From contig DATLJU010000214.1 of the NCBI GenBank assembly GCA_035538735.1, positions 1-21,262 on the forward strand: a DNA stretch of 21,262 nucleotides, read 5' to 3'. The translations under genes and the position numbers were made by a program. Position 1 is the first letter of the stretch. Each line of letters starts with the position of its first letter. The notes under the pieces were generated by a model. The model ran no database searches, had not been told where the DNA came from, and worked only from the letters and a program-made list of their open reading frames with translations. Origin of the DNA: Anaeromyxobacter_A sp035538735. GTDB taxonomy: Bacteria; Myxococcota; Myxococcia; Myxococcales; Anaeromyxobacteraceae. Positions 17,093 to 21,262 of this stretch are shown piece by piece.

Positions 17093-17788
17093 TCAGGCGT
17101 GAAGGAACGAGCGCGTGAGCTCGCGCCACTCGCCCGGCGGAAGGACCTGCGGCGCTGGGCCGGAGCGCGCTACCTTGCCTACGAACCCGAGCCGCGATTC
17201 CAGGAATTGATCGAGCCGGTCCGACTCCTGCGTCATCCATTGGCGCGCCACGTCGCCCGCCGGCAGGGTCGACCAGCGAGCGTCGCTCGGTTCGATGGCG
17301 AAGAGCCACCCGCGACCGTAGCCGTCCTCCTTGACGAGAGAGGGATCGCGCTCGACCTCCGCGTTGACCGCCACCACGCGGCCCGCGATCGGCGCCGCGA
17401 TGCGGGCCTCGTCGCTCCCGCACGAGATGACCGCCGCCACCTCTCCCTCGGCCAGTTCCTGCCCGGGCCGAGGAAGCTCCACCGACAGCGCCCAGGGCAG
17501 GATCTCCTGCGCCACGCCGTCGATCCCGACCTTCACGCGCGCCGCCTCGCGCTCCACCCAGGTATGGCCGGCGGCGTAGCGGACGCCGGGGCGATACAGC
17601 ACGTGGCCGACCCTGCGCAGCCCGCGCGCGGTGGGGAGAAGGCTCCGCCACGCGCGGACCGCGGCGAGCGCGAGCGCGACCGGGACCAGGAACGCCACCA
17701 CGACCAGGAGCACCACCCCAAGCCTCATCAGCAGCCCGCCCACGAAGGCGCCGACCGCTTGCAGGACACCCAGGTACGTCGCGCTCAT
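17093..17788 (-). CDS. Membrane-anchored GcvH-like protein lacking the lipoyl lysine
   Basis: The 231-aa product has an N-terminal helix region (about 11-46) and then an H-protein (lipoyl-type) fold at about 71-170. Matches to glycine-cleavage H protein are GHTWVERE, VKVGIDGVAQEILPW, SVELPRPGQELAEGE, AAPIAGRVVAVNAEV and DGYGRGWLFAIEPSD. The lipoylated lysine (ESVKAAS in E. coli) is missing: the aligned stretch reads ISCGSDEA, with Ser125 at the Lys position and Cys123 two residues before. The C-terminus (about 171-231) is unassigned. The ATG at 17788 follows GGGGAGG by 6 nt; a longer frame overlaps the cytochrome gene. It therefore should not carry lipoate. Last gene of an NrfD operon; perhaps an assembly or docking subunit. 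Confidence 0.88.
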   Translation of the reverse strand: MSATYLGVLQAVGAFVGGLLMRLGVVLLVVVAFLVPVALALAAVRAWRSLLPTARGLRRVGHVLYRPGVRYAAGHTWVEREAARVKVGIDGVAQEILPWALSVELPRPGQELAEGEVAAVISCGSDEARIAAPIAGRVVAVNAEVERDPSLVKEDGYGRGWLFAIEPSDARWSTLPAGDVARQWMTQESDRLDQFLESRLGFVGKVARSGPAPQVLPPGEWRELTRSFLHA

Positions 17789-17807
17789 GACGTGCCTCCC
17801 CGTCCCG

Positions 17808-18158
17808 CTACTTGTGGCACATCTCGCAGGAGTCGAACCCGAAGGCGGTCTTGCCGTGGCACGCACCACAAGCGGCCCCCGCCTCCATCCGGTCGTGCCG
17901 GATCGGCTCGCGCGAGGCGGTCCGGCCGACCTCCAGGATGCGGAACTCCCGCGGGTGGCACGTCGTGCAGCTGGGCTTCGCGGCGTCGACGTGCGTCTCG
18001 TGGCTGAACATCACCGGCCCCGGGCTCCCGTCGCCGCGCGAGAGCACGTAGTCGGTCGGCAGCTTCTGCAGCTTCCCACCGGCGAGGGCCGAGGTGGCGA
18101 CGAGCAGCGCCCCCAGGGCCACCACCGCGCGGACCGCGCCCTTCAGCTCGAGCGTCAT
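17808..18158 (-). CDS. Small tri-haem c-type cytochrome (cytochrome c7-like)
   Basis: The 116-aa product has a signal peptide (about 1-27, ending ATSALA-GGK) and three CxxCH motifs: CTTCH (64-68), CGACH (97-101) and CEMCH (111-115). VMFSHETHV supplies His53 and His56, and IRHDRM supplies His88 as likely distal ligands. This matches the tri-haem periplasmic c7/c3 shuttle family. The last haem motif lies at the very C-terminus. The ATG at 18158 overlaps the upstream small-protein stop (ATGA). It should take electrons from, or give them to, the FeS and NrfD subunits of the same operon. Confidence 0.92.
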   Translation of the reverse strand: MTLELKGAVRAVVALGALLVATSALAGGKLQKLPTDYVLSRGDGSPGPVMFSHETHVDAAKPSCTTCHPREFRILEVGRTASREPIRHDRMEAGAACGACHGKTAFGFDSCEMCHK

Positions 18159-18313
18159 GACGCCCTCCCGGCGCGCTTCGGGTCGGGGTTCGTGCCCGGA
18201 GCCGGCTCGCCCTGCACCCAGCGCCAGTAGCCCACGAAGAGGATCATGTAGACGACGGCCAGACCGTACTCGACCAGCTTGGCTCCGTAGATGTTCAGGA
18301 ACTCGTTCTCCAT
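18155..18313 (-). CDS. 52-residue single-helix membrane protein
   Basis: The product begins MENEFLNIYGAKLVEY, has one hydrophobic helix (about 17-36, GLAVVYMILFVGYWRW) and a short hydrophilic tail rich in Pro and Gly. AGGAGG lies 6 nt before the ATG and includes the last bases of the NrfD stop codon (TAGGAGG), which decides this start over a longer frame. It resembles HmcD, the roughly 48-residue small subunit of the Desulfovibrio Hmc complex, in size, helix count and position after the NrfD-type gene; sequence identity was not checked. Its role is probably structural, in complex assembly. Confidence 0.8.
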   Translation of the reverse strand: MENEFLNIYGAKLVEYGLAVVYMILFVGYWRWVQGEPAPGTNPDPKRAGRAS

Positions 18314-18323
18314 GGCGTTCCTC

Positions 18324-19550
18324 CTAGAACTCGCCGCCGGCGAAGTTCGGGTCTTCCGACATGATGGGCATCCGGTTGGCGATCCAGCGGAAGGCGACCA
18401 CACCGAGCGTGACGAGGCCGATGGACATCGAGACCTCCATCCAGCTCGGGACGTAGTGCGTCGGCTTGTCGAAGTTGTACGCGATGACCGAGACGTTCAG
18501 GCGGTTCAGCACGATGCCGATGACCGTCAGGACGGCCGCGGTCCGGACGAGCTTCACCTTCTTGTAGCGAGCGCCGTAGCCGTAGAGGAGCGAGGGCACC
18601 AGCACGAACCCGACGATCTCGACCAGGAACCAGGCGCCCCAGCCCGTGAGGAGCAGGTCCCAGTGCTCGCCCTCGGCCACGCCCTGCATCTTGAGGAAGA
18701 AGTAGGCGAAGAGGACGATCGCGCCGGCCTTGCCGAGGCCGATCTGCAGCTTGTCCATGTCGGCGTGCGCGCCGGTGATGCGGTGCTGGAAGATGCGGTG
18801 CGTGAGCGACCCCTCGACGATGACCATCGAGATGCCGGCGCAGATGGCCGAGATGAAGAAGAAGATGAAGATGTACGGCGAGTACCAGAGCGGATGGAGC
18901 TTGGCGGGAGCGATGAGGAAGAGGGACCCGAGCGCCGACTGATGCATCGTCGAGAAGACGACGGACAGCACGGTGAGCGCGAGCATCGCCTTCTCGAGCC
19001 GCTCGTGCACCTTGCGCCAGCCGAGCCACTCGAAGACCGGCACCAGGAACTCGAGGAGCAGCACGGTCGTGTACATCAACACGCAGCAGGCGACCTCGAA
19101 GAGCGCCGACGCCGAGCCCGGGGTGACCATCATGTTGTAGAAGTTCCACGGCTTGCCGAGGTCGGCCATGAGGCCGACGACGGCCAGCACGTAGCCGAGG
19201 AAGGCGGTCAGGATCGCCGGCCGCACGATGGGGTGGTACTCGTGCATGCCGAAGAGGTGCACGGCCGAGCCGAGCGTGAAGCCGCCCGCGGCGAGGACGA
19301 TGCCGCTCATCATGTCGAAGCCGATCCAGAGGCCCCACGGCTGCGCCTGCGACAGGTTCGTCGACGCGCCGAGGCCGGCGGCAAACCGGTAGACGAGCAC
19401 GGTGAGGCCGAACACGATGAGCACCGCGGCGAGCGCGTTGAGCGGGGTGAACAGCGAGCGCAGGTAGGTGCGCAGGTCCATCCCGAGCAGGATCTTCTCG
19501 CGGAACCACACCTGCCACGAGGCGGTGGCGGCGACGGCGGTGCTATCCAT
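18324..19550 (-). CDS. NrfD/HybB-family integral membrane quinone subunit
   Basis: The 408-aa product has about nine or ten predicted membrane helices. Characteristic segments include PWGLWIGFDMMSGIVLAAGG, FGMHEYHPIVRPAILTAFLG, GKPWNFYNMM and FSTMHQSALGSLFLIAP, all typical of NrfD/PsrC/HybB proteins. These bind menaquinone or ubiquinone and pass electrons to a ferredoxin-like subunit; they carry no haem. The ATG at 19550 overlaps the FeS gene by 8 nt, with GGAGG 6 nt upstream, and matches the conserved start; an upstream extension to 19631 would lie inside the FeS gene. Direction of electron flow is not given by the sequence. Confidence 0.93.
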   Translation of the reverse strand: MDSTAVAATASWQVWFREKILLGMDLRTYLRSLFTPLNALAAVLIVFGLTVLVYRFAAGLGASTNLSQAQPWGLWIGFDMMSGIVLAAGGFTLGSAVHLFGMHEYHPIVRPAILTAFLGYVLAVVGLMADLGKPWNFYNMMVTPGSASALFEVACCVLMYTTVLLLEFLVPVFEWLGWRKVHERLEKAMLALTVLSVVFSTMHQSALGSLFLIAPAKLHPLWYSPYIFIFFFISAICAGISMVIVEGSLTHRIFQHRITGAHADMDKLQIGLGKAGAIVLFAYFFLKMQGVAEGEHWDLLLTGWGAWFLVEIVGFVLVPSLLYGYGARYKKVKLVRTAAVLTVIGIVLNRLNVSVIAYNFDKPTHYVPSWMEVSMSIGLVTLGVVAFRWIANRMPIMSEDPNFAGGEF

Positions 19551-20469
19551 GGCTGTCCTCCTTCTCGGCGGGCGCGCCGCCGTGTCCGTTGTGGTGTCCG
19601 TTTCCGTTGAGCGCGTCGCGCCGCTTCGCAAAGGCGTAGAGCCCCATCAGCAGCGGCGGCCAGAGCGTCATCACGAACGGCGGCGCCGAGAGCGCGCCCT
19701 GCACCTTGTCCGGATACGGATCGTCCCGGACCGTCTTCATCGCGAGCTGCTCGAAGGGGACGTCCGAGACGTACAGCCAGTCCGTGCCGCCGGCCTCGTG
19801 CTCACCGTACACGTGGTGAACGTACTTCTCGGGGTTGCGGTAGATGCGGCCCTTGGCGAGCTCGACGAGCGCCGCGCGCTTCCCGAAGGTGAGCGCGCCG
19901 GTCGGGCAGACGGACGCGCACGCGGGCTTCTTGCCCTCCTTCTGGCGCGAAGCGCAGAAGGTGCACTTCCGCACCAGCGGCGCCAGCTTGTCGTACTGGT
20001 ACTTCGGCACCTCGAACGGGCAAGCCACCATGCAGTAGCGGCACCCGAGGCAGCGGTCGCCGTGGTAGACGACCGGTCCCTCCGGCGTCTTGTCGAGCGC
20101 CCGGACCATGCACACCGACGCGCAAGCCGGCTCGATGCAGTGCATGCACTGGCGCTTCGCGAATCGGTCATCGCCGTCGTGGCCGATGGGACCGAACGCG
20201 TTCACGACGGTGAACACCTCGGGGGCGGTGTCGCGGCGGACGCCCTTGACGGCCTCGTCCGACGCCGGCGCCGGCAGGCCGTTCGCCTCCGCGCACGCCG
20301 CCTCGCAGCCGCGGCAGCCGGCGCACAGGGTGGTGTCGACCAGCATCGCGCTCTCGTGCTCACCCTTCGCGTCGAGCGAAGCGTGAGACGAGGCGCGGGC
20401 CGTGCCGGCGATGGCCGCCGTTCCGGCGATGCCGGCGACCTGCAAGAAGCCTCTCCGACCGAGCTTCAT
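19543..20469 (-). CDS. Tat-exported four-cluster ferredoxin subunit (HybA/HmcB-like)
   Basis: The 308-aa product begins with a twin-arginine signal (GRRGFLQVAG, about 4-13) and hydrophobic core to about 26. Four [4Fe-4S] motifs follow: Cys49/52/55/59, Cys108/111/116/120, Cys140/143/146/150 and Cys169/172/184/188. A C-terminal helix (about 263-281) and a short His/Gly-rich tail with GHHNGHGG follow. This arrangement, including the anchor, fits HybA and HmcB, which link a periplasmic partner to an NrfD-type quinone subunit. The ATG at 20469 has GGAG 7 nt upstream and gives the Tat signal. No catalytic molybdopterin or hydrogenase subunit is nearby. Confidence 0.94.
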   Translation of the reverse strand: MKLGRRGFLQVAGIAGTAAIAGTARASSHASLDAKGEHESAMLVDTTLCAGCRGCEAACAEANGLPAPASDEAVKGVRRDTAPEVFTVVNAFGPIGHDGDDRFAKRQCMHCIEPACASVCMVRALDKTPEGPVVYHGDRCLGCRYCMVACPFEVPKYQYDKLAPLVRKCTFCASRQKEGKKPACASVCPTGALTFGKRAALVELAKGRIYRNPEKYVHHVYGEHEAGGTDWLYVSDVPFEQLAMKTVRDDPYPDKVQGALSAPPFVMTLWPPLLMGLYAFAKRRDALNGNGHHNGHGGAPAEKEDSHG

Positions 20470-20501
20470 GATGGCTCTCCGTACCGTGGGTTGACGTTTC
20501 G

Positions 20502-20573
20502 TTACCGGGCGGCCCGCGCGACGAATCCGAGGAAAGCTGCTGCGACGAAGCTGAACGCGAACGCGAGCATCAT
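20502..20573 (-). CDS. 23-residue hydrophobic peptide
   Basis: The frame encodes a 23-aa peptide: MMLAFAFSFVAAAFLGFV followed by ARAAR and a TAA stop. It is one short hydrophobic helix with a positive tail, so it should insert in the membrane with the C-terminus inside. AGGAGGG lies 5 nt before the ATG, and the ATG overlaps the upstream Cys-rich gene's stop (ATGA). That fits the strong coupling seen throughout the operon. It sits 32 nt before the FeS subunit gene. It might be a small accessory subunit, a leader peptide that couples translation, or chance. Confidence 0.55.
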   Translation of the reverse strand: MMLAFAFSFVAAAFLGFVARAAR

Positions 20574-20791
20574 GACCGCCCTCCTTTGTTGGCCGACGAG
20601 TGAGACGCTCCTTCGAGGTCGCGCGTGGTGCCGTTCAGCCGCGCCGTGGCCTCGCGAAAGACCGGGCACTCTCCGAAGCACTCTCCGTCGCAGCGACTGG
20701 CGGTGACGACGCGGCCGGTCGGGACCAGCTTCTTCACCGGGAAAGCCCGGCAGAACGACATGGTGACTTCGGTGAGGTAGGGGCAGCTCAT
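20570..20791 (-). CDS. 73-residue Cys-rich protein, unknown family
   Basis: The product begins MSCPYLTEVTMSFCRAFPVK and ends in a short Ser/Lys-rich tail. Five Cys residues occur: one at position 3, one at 14, then a tight cluster RCDGECFGECP (near 34-43). There is no signal peptide, membrane helix or CxxCH, so it is likely cytoplasmic and may bind an iron-sulphur cluster or zinc. GGAGG lies 6 nt before the ATG at 20791, supporting this start over one at 20815. First gene of the NrfD operon. I do not recognise the family. A role in cluster delivery, maturation or redox sensing is conceivable. Confidence 0.8.
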   Translation of the reverse strand: MSCPYLTEVTMSFCRAFPVKKLVPTGRVVTASRCDGECFGECPVFREATARLNGTTRDLEGASHSSANKGGRS

Positions 20792-20820
20792 CGCGCGCCT
20801 CCACCACCGCTCCATTCCAA

Positions 20821-20832
20821 GGACCGAGCCAG
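20821..20832 (+). repeat. 12-bp direct repeat, copy 1
   Basis: GGACCGAGCCAG also occurs at 21150-21161, flanking the control region. It may be part of the dispersed repeat or coincidence. Confidence 0.3.
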
Positions 20833-20888
20833 ACCCCCCGAGGTGCGAAACGGTGCGTAACTACTCGCCACTGTTCGCGTTCCGTTGA

Positions 20889-20944
20889 CGTCGAGGATCT
20901 CGACGGTGCGCCGACCGATGGGCCCGCCGTCGAGATGCTCGACG
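20889..20944. promoter_or_regulatory. Two matching palindromes upstream of the NrfD operon
   Basis: CGTCGAG-N3-CTCGACG occurs at 20889-20905 (centre GAT) and again at 20928-20944 (centre ATG), with centres 39 bp apart. They lie about 98-153 nt upstream of the first gene, where activator or repressor dimers could bind. The motif uses triplets common in high-GC coding DNA, so a decayed coding remnant is the main alternative. No promoter core was recognised in 20792-20888. Confidence 0.4.
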
Positions 20945-21119
20945 CCCTCGCGGGACGACGCGCGTCAACGCCGCGGATCCTCAGGACATCTGGCGACGGA
21001 GCGGCCGGCGCTGCGTTTCTCGGCGAGTGTCGAGGAAGTCAGCGCTCGAGGTCCGCCGGGTGGCTTTTCAACCACCGCTCCGAAGCACAGGTGCGCGGGA
21101 ACGCGCAGCACCGGCGGGA

Positions 21120-21255
21120 GACCGTTCACAGGGTTGTTCAAAATGCCCGGGACCGAGCCAGGCCAGCGAGACGCAAGCAGCGCGAGGCGCGACGACCGAG
21201 CATAGCCGTAGGCTATGTGAGGGAGGACGCAACGAAGCGGTGCGCCGCGTATCAT
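21120..21255. repeat. Candidate dispersed intergenic repeat
   Basis: The segment starts near CCGTTCACAGGGTTGTTC (21122-21139) and contains a short palindrome, CATAGCC-GTA-GGCTATG (21200-21216), followed by GAGGGAGGACGCAACGAAGC. Blocks of this style recur between genes in several proteobacterial genomes as I recall, but I could not check copies here. Short open frames across it have poor composition and no ribosome site, so I do not call a gene. Confidence 0.35.
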
Positions 21256-21262
21256 TCGCCGC

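Noticed and set aside
20848..20870. TGGCGAG...TACGC as a sigma-54 site for the NrfD operon
   Set aside because: GG-to-GC spacing is one base too long and the -12 element is poor.
20788..20959. Minus-strand frame running into the Cys-rich gene, stop overlapping its ATG
   Set aside because: It looks partly coding-like, but there is no good start after the in-frame stop near 20960 and no ribosome site. It may be a decayed remnant.
20965..21255. 96-codon minus-strand frame at the right edge
   Set aside because: No ribosome site, no recognisable motif, and it lies over the candidate repeat.

Overview
This is a high-GC window of about 21.3 kb. Dense, overlapping operons lie mostly on the minus strand, many joined by 4-nt ATGA or GTGA overlaps. 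Multihaem c-type cytochromes, an NrfD-type membrane redox complex, haem-c-binding sensor kinases, an NtrC-type sigma-54 activator and a sigma-54-type promoter suggest a metal- or anaerobically-respiring deltaproteobacterium/myxobacterium. Anaeromyxobacter is my best guess, from gene style only; no search was run.

Layout. (a) 1-1196, minus: 5' part of a secreted TPR-like protein running off the left edge. (b) 1277-1987, minus: a ribosomal protein L3 gene alone, with its own promoter and an intrinsic terminator. (c) 2146-3272, minus: a soluble histidine kinase with a degenerate ATPase domain, translationally coupled to a single-domain receiver. (d) 3599-4522, plus: an RpoH-type heat-shock sigma factor behind a near-perfect sigma-54 promoter, followed by a terminator; then elbB (4728-5387) and a small two-helix membrane protein (5773-6075). 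(e) 6157-9056, minus: a sensor kinase with a periplasmic CxxCH motif, coupled to an NtrC-family activator. (f) 9277-10545, minus: hemA, glutamyl-tRNA reductase. (g) 10805-16708, minus: one continuous six-gene operon encoding a 9-haem cytochrome c, a membrane cytochrome b, an M56 metalloprotease, a 188-aa membrane-anchored protein, a second CxxCH-bearing kinase (NarX type) and a LuxR/NarL regulator. (h) 17093-20791, minus: a seven-gene operon encoding a Cys-rich 73-aa protein, a 23-aa hydrophobic peptide, a Tat-exported four-cluster ferredoxin subunit, an NrfD/HybB quinone subunit, a 52-aa single-helix protein, a tri-haem cytochrome c and a membrane-anchored H-protein-like domain without the lipoyl lysine. 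It ends in tandem terminators. (i) 20792-21262: promoter region with two identical-armed palindromes, then a candidate dispersed repeat at the right edge.

How the genes may work together (inference). Modules (g) and (h) look like two quinone-linked routes for electrons between the membrane and periplasmic c-type haems. Two-component systems whose sensors carry c-haem motifs would report periplasmic redox state or haem supply, and the first enzyme of haem synthesis lies between those two systems. The least familiar parts are the protease and DUF4367-like pair inside a cytochrome/sensor operon, and the NrfD operon with its small proteins and lysine-less H-domain.
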